From contig MEGD01000017.1 of the NCBI GenBank assembly GCA_001725355.1, forward strand, positions 32,713 through 96,712: 64,000 bases of DNA, given 5' to 3'. This DNA comes from Novosphingobium sp. SCN 66-18 (GTDB taxonomy: Bacteria > Pseudomonadota > Alphaproteobacteria > Sphingomonadales > Sphingomonadaceae). The position numbers and the translations under genes are program-made. The notes under the pieces were generated by a model, which was not told the origin of the DNA, ran no database searches, and worked only from the letters and a program-made list of their open reading frames with translations. Of this stretch, positions 29,780-41,989 are shown piece by piece; position 1 is the stretch's first letter; every line of letters starts with the position of its first letter.

Positions 29780-31661
29780 CCTCGAGGAACTGCTCGCCAT
29801 AGGCATCGAGCTTGCGCGCGCCCACCCCGCCGATCCCGCCCAGTTCGGCGCGGCTGGCGGGGCGGGTCGCCGCCATCTCGCGCAGCACCGAATCGTGAAA
29901 GATGACATAGGGCGGCACGCCCTGTTCCTGCGCCAGATCGCGGCGCAGCGCGCGCAGCGCGTCGAACAGCGGATCGCCCACCGGGTTGAGCGCGGCGCCG
30001 GCCGCACCCTTGCGTCGCCGGCCGCCACCTTCCTGGCGCGGCGGCAGGATCAGGTCGACGCGCGCATCGCCCTTCAGGATTTCCCGCGCGTCGCCGCCCA
30101 GCGCCAGCCCGCCATGCTCGGTGGCGACAAGGCTGCCCCGCGCCTGCAAGGCCCGCGACAGCACGCGCAGCAGCGGCGCATCCTCCGCCGGCACGATGCC
30201 GAAGACCGATAGCTGATCGTGCCCGCGCGCGGTCACGCGTTCGTCGGCGCGGCCGGTCAGCACTTTCTCGATATGGCCGAAGCCGAAGCTCTGCCCGGTG
30301 CGATAGACGGCGGACAGGAACTTGCGCGCCAGTTCGGTGGCATCGGTCTGCGCCGGCGGTGACAGGCAGTTGTCGCAATTGCCGCAGGTCGGCGGCGGGT
30401 CCTCGCCGAAGTGGCGCAGCAGCACCGCGCGGCGGCAACCGCCGGCCTCGACCAGCCCGGCCATGGCATCGAGCCGCTGGCGTTCGCTGGCGCGGCGGTG
30501 TTCCTCGACCTCGCCGATCCGCTGGCGCGCGCGCAGGAAATCGTCCGCCCCCCACAGCAGCAGCGCCACCGACGGATCGCCGTCGCGCCCGGCGCGCCCG
30601 GTCTCCTGGTAATAGCCCTCGATCGACTTGGGCAGCGCGGCGTGGGCGACGAAGCGCACGTCCGGCTTGTCGATTCCCATGCCGAAGGCGACCGTCGCCA
30701 CCATCACCATGTCCTCGCTGGCGACGAAAGCGGCCTGGTTGGCGGCGCGCACCTCGGGCGGCAGGCCGGCGTGATAGGGCAGCACCGGCCGCCCCTGCCC
30801 GGAAAGCTGCTCCGCCAGCCGCTCCACCCCGGCGCGGGTGGGCGCATAGACGATGCCCGGCCCCGGCTGCTCCGCCATCAAGCGGGTCAGCTGGCGCAGC
30901 GGATTGTCGCGCGGGGTGATCGTGTAGCGGATGTTCGGCCGGTCGAACCCCGCCACGATCAGCCCGTCCTCGGCGATGCCGAGCTGTTCGAGGATGTCCG
31001 CGCGCGTGTGCCGGTCGGCCGTGGCGGTCAGCGCCAGGCGCGGCACCGCCGGGAACATGTCCATCATCGGCCGCAGCAGGCGATAGTCGGGGCGGAAATC
31101 GTGCCCCCATTCGGATACGCAATGCGCTTCGTCGATCGCGAACAGCGCCACGCGCCCCTGGGTCAGCAGTTCGCGGAAATGCGGCTGGCTGGCGCGTTCG
31201 GGCGCGACATACAGCAGATCGAGATCGCCCGAAAGGAAGCGGTCGATGGTCTGCCCCCGGTCGGTGTCCACGCTGGTCAACGCCGCCGCGCGGATGCCGT
31301 TGGCGGTGGCCGATCGCAACTGGTCGTGCATCAGCGCGATCAGCGGCGAAACGACCACGCAGGTTCCCGCCATCATCACCGCGGGCAACTGGTAGGTCAG
31401 CGACTTGCCCGCACCGGTGGGCATCACCGCCAGCGTCGATTGCCCCGCCAGCACGCGCGCCACCACCTGTTCCTGCACGCCCCGGAACGCGGGAAACCCG
31501 AACACCGCGTGCAGCGCCTCGACCGGGTCGGTCCAGGCCGGGGCTGGCGAAGCTGACGCAGTGGAAACGGTCCCCGTAAAGAACAGGCCGGGGTCCGTGA
31601 AATCCCGTTCGTCCTCTTCAGCGTAGAAGGAATAGGTATGGGGTTCGTCAGGCAAGGTCAC
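29763..31661 (-). CDS. recQ: ATP-dependent DNA helicase RecQ
   Basis: 632 residues from a GTG start; 45 poorly conserved residues precede the helicase core. Walker A is VMPTGAGKSLTYQLP at about 79-93, then the DEAH box AIDEAHCVSEWGHDFRPDY near 172-190 and motif VI ETGRAGRDGDPS. The RQC zinc site is CRRAVLLRHFGE followed by CGNCDNC near 430. A C-terminal HRDC domain (about 555-632) is present. It unwinds recombination and replication intermediates. The true start could be further in, since the GTG lacks a clear ribosome-binding site. Confidence 0.92.
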   Translation of the reverse strand: MTLPDEPHTYSFYAEEDERDFTDPGLFFTGTVSTASASPAPAWTDPVEALHAVFGFPAFRGVQEQVVARVLAGQSTLAVMPTGAGKSLTYQLPAVMMAGTCVVVSPLIALMHDQLRSATANGIRAAALTSVDTDRGQTIDRFLSGDLDLLYVAPERASQPHFRELLTQGRVALFAIDEAHCVSEWGHDFRPDYRLLRPMMDMFPAVPRLALTATADRHTRADILEQLGIAEDGLIVAGFDRPNIRYTITPRDNPLRQLTRLMAEQPGPGIVYAPTRAGVERLAEQLSGQGRPVLPYHAGLPPEVRAANQAAFVASEDMVMVATVAFGMGIDKPDVRFVAHAALPKSIEGYYQETGRAGRDGDPSVALLLWGADDFLRARQRIGEVEEHRRASERQRLDAMAGLVEAGGCRRAVLLRHFGEDPPPTCGNCDNCLSPPAQTDATELARKFLSAVYRTGQSFGFGHIEKVLTGRADERVTARGHDQLSVFGIVPAEDAPLLRVLSRALQARGSLVATEHGGLALGGDAREILKGDARVDLILPPRQEGGGRRRKGAAGAALNPVGDPLFDALRALRRDLAQEQGVPPYVIFHDSVLREMAATRPASRAELGGIGGVGARKLDAYGEQFLEVIRQH

Positions 31662-31748
31662 GCCCGCCGCTATGGCAGAGGAAGGGGCCGCAGGGAACCT
31701 GCGCGCGGCCGCCTGCCACGGGAAAAAGACGGCGCGACCACCGGTGCG

Positions 31749-31994
31749 TTACTGTTCCGCCGCCAGCCAGTCCGCCAGTTGCGCGATCTCTTCCGGATCG
31801 AGAATCCACGTTCGCGTGGCGCGGCCTTCGCGGTGCACCGGCACGGTCAGCAGCACGCGCGCCTGCGTGCGGGCGTGGGGCTTGTAAAGCGTGTAGTGCA
31901 TCGCGCAGTCGCGGATCGTGCCGATAATCGGCGCGCGCCCTTCCAGGTCGATCATCGTGGCCGCCTGGTCCCACGGAATGCTGGCCGTCAGCAT
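31749..31994 (-). CDS. Small hypothetical protein directly after gyrB
   Basis: 81 residues, soluble, no signal peptide or membrane helix. It starts 4 bp after the gyrB stop, so it is probably translated from the gyrB mRNA. The composition looks like a folded single domain (WDQAATMIDLEGRAPIIGT, then ARVLLTVPVHREGRATRTW and a C-terminal helix EEIAQLADWLAAEQ). I do not recognise a family. Confidence 0.65.
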   Translation of the reverse strand: MLTASIPWDQAATMIDLEGRAPIIGTIRDCAMHYTLYKPHARTQARVLLTVPVHREGRATRTWILDPEEIAQLADWLAAEQ

Positions 31995-31998
31995 CGGA

Positions 31999-36146
<4,148 letters not shown>

Positions 36147-36176
36147 GGGATGAGCGGGCAAGCAGGGGAGGGAGCG

Positions 36177-37622
36177 ATGACGAAGCGATCCGGATGGCGA
36201 GGTTTGGTGGCGGGCCTGGCGCTGGCGGGCCTGCTGACGGCAGCGGGCGGCGCGCGGGCGGCGGAAGCGCCCCTGCGGCCCGACCAGACGCGCTTCCTTG
36301 CCCTGTTCCGTGAGCTGATCGAGACCAATACCACGCTTTCGGCGGGCAGCTGCACGCTAGCGGCCGAACGCATGGCCGCCCACTTGCGCGCCGCCGGCCT
36401 GCCGGAAGGCCAGATCACGCTGTTCAGCACGCCCGAACATCCCAAGGACGGCGGCCTCGTCGCGGTCTATCCCGGCACGTCGAAGACGCTGAAGCCGCTG
36501 CTCGCGATCGCCCATATCGATGTGGTGGAAGCGAAGCGCGAGGACTGGGAGCGCGATCCGTTCAAGCTGGTCGAGGAAGACGGCTACTTCTACGGGCGCG
36601 GCACGGGCGATGTGAAATCGATGGCGGCGATGCTGGTCGATACGCTGATCCGCTTCCGGGAAAGCGGCTACAAGCCCGCCCGCACGGTCAAGATCGCGCT
36701 CACCTGCGGTGAGGAGACCAACGGCGCGTTCAACGGCGCGGAATGGCTTGCCGCCAACCGGCGCGACCTGATCGATGCCGAATTCGCGCTGAACGAGGGC
36801 GGCGGCGGCACCACCGACGGGCGCGCCGTGGCCGCCGGCGGCAAGGTGGTGGAGCAGACCATCCAGGTCGGCGAAAAGACCTTCGCCAACTACCGGCTGG
36901 AAACGCGCAATCCCGGCGGCCACAGTTCGGTGCCGCGGCCGGACAACGCGATCTACCAGCTCGCCCACGCGCTCGACCGGGTGGAAGCGCACGCGTTTCC
37001 GGTGGAGTTCACCGATACCACCCGCGCCTATTTCCGCGCGGCGGGCACGGCGCGCGACGATGCCGTCGGCAAGGCGATGGTGGCGCTCGCAGCCAACCCG
37101 TCGGACAAGGCAGCGGAAGCGGTGGTCAATACCGATCCGTTCCTGCATTCGAACCTGCGCACGACCTGCGTCGCCACGATGCTGGATGGCGGCCATGCCC
37201 GCAACGCGCTGCCCCAGCGTGCCGGCGCCAACATCAACTGCCGTATCTTTCCCGGCCATTCGGTCGAAGCGATCCGGGGCGAGCTGGCCGCGATCATCGG
37301 CGATCCGGGCGTGACCGTCACCGCGTTGCCGCCGCTGCGCCCTTCCCCACCCCCGCCGCCGCTATCGCCCAAGGTAGTCGACCCGGCGCGCAAGCTGGTC
37401 GCCCGGTATTTCCCCGGCGTGCCGCTCGTCCCGGTCATGGCCAACGGCTATACCGATTCCACGTTCCTGGGCGCCGTGGGCATCCCGACCTATGGCGTTC
37501 CCGGCATGTGGGGCGATCCCGACGGCAACGGCGTCCATGGCCTGAACGAAAGGATCGAGGTGCGCTCGCTGTTCGTCGGCCGCGATTTCCTGTTCGATCT
37601 GATCAAGGCCTATGCCGGCTGA
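36177..37622 (+). CDS. Secreted M20-family metallopeptidase (copy B)
   Basis: 481 residues, clearly paralogous to copy A along the whole length, with more than half the positions alike by eye. Signal peptide ends at GGARAAEA. Motifs kept: AHIDVVEAKREDW, YGRGTGDVKSM, CGEETNGAFNG, NEGGGG, NPGGHSSVP, NCRIFPG and HGLNERI. Differences include a Pro-rich loop (PSPPPPPLSP) and a VAAGG insert after the NEGGGG motif. A strong GGAGGG site before the ATG at 36177 fixes the start. It lies in tandem with copy A and probably shares its transcript. Confidence 0.85.
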   Translation: MTKRSGWRGLVAGLALAGLLTAAGGARAAEAPLRPDQTRFLALFRELIETNTTLSAGSCTLAAERMAAHLRAAGLPEGQITLFSTPEHPKDGGLVAVYPGTSKTLKPLLAIAHIDVVEAKREDWERDPFKLVEEDGYFYGRGTGDVKSMAAMLVDTLIRFRESGYKPARTVKIALTCGEETNGAFNGAEWLAANRRDLIDAEFALNEGGGGTTDGRAVAAGGKVVEQTIQVGEKTFANYRLETRNPGGHSSVPRPDNAIYQLAHALDRVEAHAFPVEFTDTTRAYFRAAGTARDDAVGKAMVALAANPSDKAAEAVVNTDPFLHSNLRTTCVATMLDGGHARNALPQRAGANINCRIFPGHSVEAIRGELAAIIGDPGVTVTALPPLRPSPPPPPLSPKVVDPARKLVARYFPGVPLVPVMANGYTDSTFLGAVGIPTYGVPGMWGDPDGNGVHGLNERIEVRSLFVGRDFLFDLIKAYAG

Positions 37623-37657
37623 AGGCAGCGCGACCCGATGCGGACCGGCACCCCACC

Positions 37658-37764
37658 TGTGGAACAAGCTGTGGATAGCGCGTGGACAAGGCTCTTGACG
37701 CATCCCGCCCTGCCGTGTTCCTTGGCTGGCATGCGTCACGAAGCGGTCACGCAGATTTTCCACA
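37658..37764. promoter_or_regulatory. Cluster of DnaA-box-like motifs
   Basis: TGTGGAACA (37658), TGTGGATAG (37670) and CGTGGACAA (37681) follow each other at 11-12 bp steps; TTTTCCACA (37756) lies in the opposite orientation. Compared with TTATCCACA or its complement they have 7, 8, 7 and 8 of 9 matches. The spacer (37623-37870, 248 bp) holds nothing else clear. It could be a DnaA-regulated site or part of an origin; no AT-rich unwinding stretch is evident. Confidence 0.4.
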
Positions 37765-37870
37765 TAGCCACGCAGGCGGGCATTCCCCCTGCTGCCGCTG
37801 CCCGCTCTGGCCGGCCCTGGTTCGCTGAACCGGTGCCGGCAAGGCAGGTTTGCGGGAGACGCGCCGGAGC

Positions 37871-38479
37871 ATGCTTCATACCGCGTTGATAGAGCGGGCG
37901 GCTGCGGCCAGGCCCCATAGCGGCGATGCCGCGCGGAACCTGTCGGGTTGCCCCGCGCTTGTCCTCAATGCCGATTACACCCCCTTGAGCTACTATCCGC
38001 TCAGCCTGTGGCCCTGGCAGACCGCGATCAAGGCCGTGTTCCTGGAACGGGTGGACATCATCGCCACTTATGACCGCGAAGTGCATAGCCCTTCGCTGGA
38101 CATGAAGATCCCGTCGGTGATCGCGCTGCGCCAGTACGTGCGGCCCAGCGAGTTTCCGGCCTTCACCCGCTTCAACCTGTTCCTGCGCGACCGGTTCGTG
38201 TGCCAGTATTGCGGCAGCCCGGACCAGCTCACGTTCGATCACGTGGTGCCCCGCCGCCTGGGCGGCCGCACCACTTGGGAAAACGTGTCGACCGCCTGCG
38301 CGCCGTGCAACCTGCGCAAGGGCGGGCGCACGCCGAAGCAGGCCCACATGCGGCTGATGGAGGAACCGATCCGCCCGACAACCTGGCAATTGCAGGAAAA
38401 GGGCCGGGCGTTCCCGCCCAACTACCTGCACGCAAGCTGGCGCGACTGGCTGTATTGGGACGTTGAACTGGAAAGCTGA
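37871..38479 (+). CDS. HNH endonuclease family protein
   Basis: 202 residues. The HNH core follows a structural zinc knuckle: Cys111 and Cys114 (VCQYCG), catalytic Asp123-His124 (TFDHVVPRRLGG), Asn138 (WENVST) and Cys143/Cys146 (ACAPCNLRKGG). The N-terminal 100 residues (VLNADYTPLSYYPLSLWPWQ) are typical of a conserved stand-alone HNH group found in many alphaproteobacteria and cyanobacteria. The natural target is unknown. No methylase or other restriction partner is adjacent, so a restriction role is not supported. The start with MLHTALIERA is preferred over a TTG 7 codons upstream. Confidence 0.85.
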   Translation: MLHTALIERAAAARPHSGDAARNLSGCPALVLNADYTPLSYYPLSLWPWQTAIKAVFLERVDIIATYDREVHSPSLDMKIPSVIALRQYVRPSEFPAFTRFNLFLRDRFVCQYCGSPDQLTFDHVVPRRLGGRTTWENVSTACAPCNLRKGGRTPKQAHMRLMEEPIRPTTWQLQEKGRAFPPNYLHASWRDWLYWDVELES

Positions 38480-38483
38480 CGAT

Positions 38484-38825
38484 TCAGGCCGCCGCCTGCC
38501 CCGCATCCCGCCCGCAGTCTTCCTGCTGATCGCAGATGATGCACAGGGCATGGATGATCGCGCGGACCACCGGGTCCTTCAGGCTGTAGAACCGGGTCTG
38601 CGCCTCGCCACGGATCGCCACCACGCCTTCCTCGCGCAGCATGGCGAGATGCTGCGACACGGCCGATTGCGACAGACCGGTCAGCGCGACCAGCTCGTTC
38701 ACCGATACCTCGCCCTCGTCCATCCGGCACAGCATCAGCAGCCGTTCGGGATGGCTCATGATCTTGAGTCGCTGGGCCATGCGGTTGGCGTTGGCCTTCA
38801 GGTCGGACAGGTCTGCTGGCTTCAT
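38484..38825 (-). CDS. ArsR/SmtB-family transcriptional regulator
   Basis: 113 residues. A winged helix-turn-helix with SHPERLLMLCRMDEGEVSVNEL, LTGLSQSAVSQHLAMLREEG (recognition helix at about 50-65) and the wing AQTRFYSL. The C-terminal helix carries Cys residues (ALCIICDQQEDC) that could bind metal or sense redox or sulfur; the classical ELCVCD metal motif is absent, though Cys33 lies in MLCRM. It sits downstream of cydX on the same strand, beyond a terminator, and probably has its own promoter in 38826-38902. Confidence 0.85.
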   Translation of the reverse strand: MKPADLSDLKANANRMAQRLKIMSHPERLLMLCRMDEGEVSVNELVALTGLSQSAVSQHLAMLREEGVVAIRGEAQTRFYSLKDPVVRAIIHALCIICDQQEDCGRDAGQAAA

Positions 38826-38902
38826 GACTACCGTGACGTAAGTGTTTCGCGACGCCACACAAGCCCCGCCACCGGCACAAACACACCAAAATCCGCCCGA
38901 TC

Positions 38903-38942
38903 CGTCAAAAGAAGGGGCGGGAAGCCCCACAGGCCCCCGCCC
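38903..38942 (-). terminator. Intrinsic terminator after cydX
   Basis: On the minus strand GGGGCGGG pairs with CCCGCCCC (8 bp) and TTCTTTT follows. It ends the cydABX transcript before the ArsR-type gene. Confidence 0.6.
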
Positions 38943-38994
38943 CCAGCGCACGGGACCATGACAGTCCCGGCAGGGTCCGGATCGGTTGATCGCG

Positions 38995-39105
38995 TCAGAT
39001 CGCGGGATCGTCGTCGATCGGCGAGTTGAATTCGTGCCACATGCCGTTGATGATGCCAAAGGCCAGCGCCAGGCCCAGGCCGAGAATCCACGAAAAATAC
39101 CACAT
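38995..39105 (-). CDS. cydX: Cytochrome bd oxidase small subunit CydX
   Basis: 36 residues: starts MWYFSWILGLGLALAFGI and ends with an acidic tail (PIDDDPAI). This matches the single-helix CydX/YbgT subunits (E. coli: MWYFAWILG). CydX stabilises the haem b595/d site of cytochrome bd. It lies 12 bp after cydB. Easily missed because of its size. Confidence 0.93.
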   Translation of the reverse strand: MWYFSWILGLGLALAFGIINGMWHEFNSPIDDDPAI

Positions 39106-39117
39106 CGGTCCGTATCC

Positions 39118-40266
39118 TCAGTAGAAATCGGGGTTGGTGCGGACATCCTCGATCGTCACGCGGCCGAACAGCACGCTCATGACCCAGCTCGTGTAGGCCA
39201 GCACGATCGGCAGGAAAATCACCGTCACCAGCAGCATGACGAACAGCGTGAGGTGGCTCGACGAGGCGTTCCACACCGTGAGGCTCGATCGCGGATCGAT
39301 CGAACTGGGCAGGATGAACGGGAACATCGACAGGCCGACCGTGGCGATGATGCCCACCGTCGCCAGCGCGGACCCGATCAGGTTCAGCACCGAACTGCGC
39401 CCGCGAATGCCCGCCAGCGCGATCGCCGGACCGCCAAGGCCCAACAGCGGCGCGACCAGCATCCAGGGATGCGCGCCGTAATTGGCCAGCCATGCGCCGG
39501 GCACCGCCGCCGCGCTGGAAAAGCGCGGATTGGAAGGCCCGGCGGCGTCGATCAGCCCGTCCAGGCGGAAACCCAGCCCGCCCTTGGCCACGATCAACCC
39601 ACCCGCCGCGAACAACACGATCGAGCCGATTGCCGCCCAGGTGCCGATCCGCCGCGCGCGCTCCATCACCGGGCCGTCCTCGATCTTCACCGCCAGCCAG
39701 CCCGCGCCGTGCAACACGATCATCGTCACCGACAGCAGGCCGGTGAGCAGGGTAAAGGGCGTGAACAGGCCCAACAGCGTGCCCTCGTAGGTCACGCGCA
39801 AATCGCTGTCGAAGCGGAACGGCGCACCCGCCAGGACGTTGCCCACGGCCACGCCGAATACCAGCGCGGGCACGAAACCGCCGACGAACAGCGCCCAGTC
39901 CCACCGCGCGCGCCAGCCGGCATCGGGCTTCTTGGAGCGGTACTTGAACGCCACCGGCCGCAGGATCAGCGACGCCAGCACCAGGAACATGGCCAGGTAG
40001 AAGCCGGAGAAGCTCACGGCGTAGACGAACGGCCAGGCGGCGAAGATCGCGCCACCGCCCAGGATCAGCCATACCTGATGGCCTTCCCAGTGCGGCGCCA
40101 CCGCGTTGATGACCAGCCGGCGCTCCTCGTCGTCCTTGCCGACGAACGGCAGCAGCGCCGCCACGCCAAGGTCATAGCCGTCGGTCAGCGCGAAGCCGAT
40201 CAGCAGCGTGCCCAGCAGCACCCACCAGATCAGGCGCAGCGTTTCATAGTCGAGCGGGATACCCAT
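39118..40266 (-). CDS. cydB: Cytochrome bd ubiquinol oxidase subunit II
   Basis: 382 residues, about nine transmembrane helices. Starts MGIPLDYETLRLIWWVLLG; the family stretch FALTDGYDLGVAALLPF (about 25-41) and NAVAPHWEGHQVWLILGGG (about 54-72) are conserved. Forms the quinol oxidase with CydA in the inner membrane. The ribosome-binding site AAGGAG overlaps the cydA stop codon region, 12 bp spacing. Full length compared with E. coli CydB (379). Confidence 0.95.
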   Translation of the reverse strand: MGIPLDYETLRLIWWVLLGTLLIGFALTDGYDLGVAALLPFVGKDDEERRLVINAVAPHWEGHQVWLILGGGAIFAAWPFVYAVSFSGFYLAMFLVLASLILRPVAFKYRSKKPDAGWRARWDWALFVGGFVPALVFGVAVGNVLAGAPFRFDSDLRVTYEGTLLGLFTPFTLLTGLLSVTMIVLHGAGWLAVKIEDGPVMERARRIGTWAAIGSIVLFAAGGLIVAKGGLGFRLDGLIDAAGPSNPRFSSAAAVPGAWLANYGAHPWMLVAPLLGLGGPAIALAGIRGRSSVLNLIGSALATVGIIATVGLSMFPFILPSSIDPRSSLTVWNASSSHLTLFVMLLVTVIFLPIVLAYTSWVMSVLFGRVTIEDVRTNPDFY

Positions 40267-40278
40267 GCCCCTGTCTCC

Positions 40279-41859
40279 TTATTCCGCCGGCAGCGGCGCG
40301 AAGCCGCCGTTCATGCCGTCCTTCGCGCCATTCGCAGCCGGCGTGTGATGCTCGACCGGTCCCTTGCGGATCGACGCGAGCATCAGCCGCACCTCGATCA
40401 CCGCCAGCGTGCCGTAGAGCAGCGTGAAGCCGGCGATCGTCGCCCAGACCTGCGCGACCGTCAGCGAGGATGCGCCGAGGAAGGTCGGCAGCACGCCATC
40501 CACCGCCCACGGCTGACGGCCGATTTCCGCCAGCACCCAGCCGAACTCGATCGCCAGCCACGGCAGCGGAATGATCGCCACCGCCACGCGCAGGAACCAT
40601 GGGCGGTTGAACTGGCACGCCGACGCGCACCAGAACGCCGCCGCGAAAAAGGCGATGAAGAAGAAGCCCAGCCCCGCCATGAAGCGGAACAGCCAGAACA
40701 TCACCGGCACGTTGGGCACGGTGTCCCACGCGGCCTTGAGGATCTGTGCGTCACTCGCCTGGCGCGGATCGGCCAGATGCCGCTTGAGCAGCAGGGCATA
40801 GCCGAGATCGGCCTTGTGGTTCTCGAACGTTGCGCGCGCGGCGATGTCGTTCCGGTCGGCCTTCAGCTTCTCCACCGCGTCATAGGCGATCAACCCGCTG
40901 TGGATGCGCTGGTCGGCGCGCAGCACCAGTTCGTTGATGCCGGTCACCTCGCCCGTCAGGCTGCGCGTGGAGATCAGGCCGAGGACATAGGGGACCTTGA
41001 TGTCGAACCGCGTTTCCTGCGCCTGCATGTCGGGGATGCCGAACAGCGAAAGCCCGGCCGGCGCCGGTTCGGTGTGCCACATCGATTCGATCGCGGCGAG
41101 CTTCATCTTCTGGTTGTCGGTAAGGGCGTAACCCGATTCGTCGCCCAGCACGACGACCGACAGCGACGAGGCAAGGCCGAACGCCGCCGCCACCATCATC
41201 GACCGGCGGGCGACGTTGGTCCACTTGCCCTTGAGCAGGTACCACGCCGAAATGCCCATCACGAAGACCGAGGCGCAGACATAGCCCGCGCTGACGGTGT
41301 GGACGAACTTGGCTTGCGCCACCGGATTGAACAGCACCGTATAGAAGTCAGTCACTTCCATGCGCATCGTGTCGGGATTGAACGTCGCGCCCACCGGGTT
41401 CTGCATCCAGCCGTTGGCGATCAGGATCCACAGCGCGGAAAGGTTGGTGCCCAGCGCGGTCAGGAAGGTCACCAGCAGGTGCCCGATCTTCGACAGCCGG
41501 TCCCAGCCGAAGAACATCAGGCCCACGAACGTGGCTTCGAGGAAGAAGGCCATCAGCCCCTCGATCGCCAGCGGCGCGCCGAAGATGTCTCCAACGTAAT
41601 GGGAATAGTACGACCAGTTCGTGCCGAACTCGAATTCCATGGTAAGGCCCGTGGCCACACCCAGCACGAAATTGATCCCGAACAGCTTGCCCCAGAAGCG
41701 CGTGACAACGCGCCAGATCTCCCGCCCGGTCATCACGTAGATGCTCTCCATGATGACGAGCATGAACGAAAGGCCAAGCGTAAGCGGCACGAACAGGAAG
41801 TGGTACATGGCCGTCAGCGCGAACTGAAGGCGGGAAAGCTCTACGACTGCCATATCCAT
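40279..41859 (-). CDS. cydA: Cytochrome bd ubiquinol oxidase subunit I
   Basis: 526 residues. Quinol-oxidising, haem-bearing subunit of the high-affinity terminal oxidase. Haem-ligand histidines are in TAMYHFLFVPLT (His20) and KFVHTVSAGY (about 190); the Q-loop region and GRQPWAVDGVLPT near 453 are present. A close second ATG two codons in (MAVVELS) is an alternative start. The loop length suits the long-Q-loop (E. coli-like) class, as does the presence of CydX. First gene of cydABX. Confidence 0.95.
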   Translation of the reverse strand: MDMAVVELSRLQFALTAMYHFLFVPLTLGLSFMLVIMESIYVMTGREIWRVVTRFWGKLFGINFVLGVATGLTMEFEFGTNWSYYSHYVGDIFGAPLAIEGLMAFFLEATFVGLMFFGWDRLSKIGHLLVTFLTALGTNLSALWILIANGWMQNPVGATFNPDTMRMEVTDFYTVLFNPVAQAKFVHTVSAGYVCASVFVMGISAWYLLKGKWTNVARRSMMVAAAFGLASSLSVVVLGDESGYALTDNQKMKLAAIESMWHTEPAPAGLSLFGIPDMQAQETRFDIKVPYVLGLISTRSLTGEVTGINELVLRADQRIHSGLIAYDAVEKLKADRNDIAARATFENHKADLGYALLLKRHLADPRQASDAQILKAAWDTVPNVPVMFWLFRFMAGLGFFFIAFFAAAFWCASACQFNRPWFLRVAVAIIPLPWLAIEFGWVLAEIGRQPWAVDGVLPTFLGASSLTVAQVWATIAGFTLLYGTLAVIEVRLMLASIRKGPVEHHTPAANGAKDGMNGGFAPLPAE

Positions 41860-41948
41860 CTGGCATGTTCCCCGTTAATTGGCCGGCAGATTGCGGGTGC
41901 GGCATGGTTGGTGCCACCGGGCCGGCGCCGGAGGTTTGACTCAAACCC

Positions 41949-41975
41949 TTGATCAATTACAATATTTACTAATAT
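41949..41975. promoter_or_regulatory. Candidate FNR-type box and AT-rich dyad in the cydA/cydD spacer
   Basis: The 130-bp spacer between cydA and cydD is unusually AT-rich at the cydD side. TTGAT-CAAT-TACAA (41949-41962) matches 8 of 10 FNR positions. ATATT-TACT-AATAT (41962-41975) is a perfect dyad that could serve an ArsR-type repressor. Oxygen control of cyd genes by FNR-like proteins is common; the exact site is a guess. Confidence 0.35.
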
Positions 41976-41989
41976 AAGACTTTACGAAT

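Noticed and set aside
37871-38479. HNH endonuclease as part of a restriction or defence system
   Set aside because: No methyltransferase, helicase or toxin-antitoxin partner is adjacent, and the protein belongs by eye to a conserved stand-alone HNH group.
38986-41952. Long open frame (about 988 codons) on the plus strand over cydX, cydB and cydA
   Set aside because: It is antisense to three clear cytochrome bd genes; its product is His/Arg/Gln-rich low-complexity text typical of antisense GC-rich DNA.
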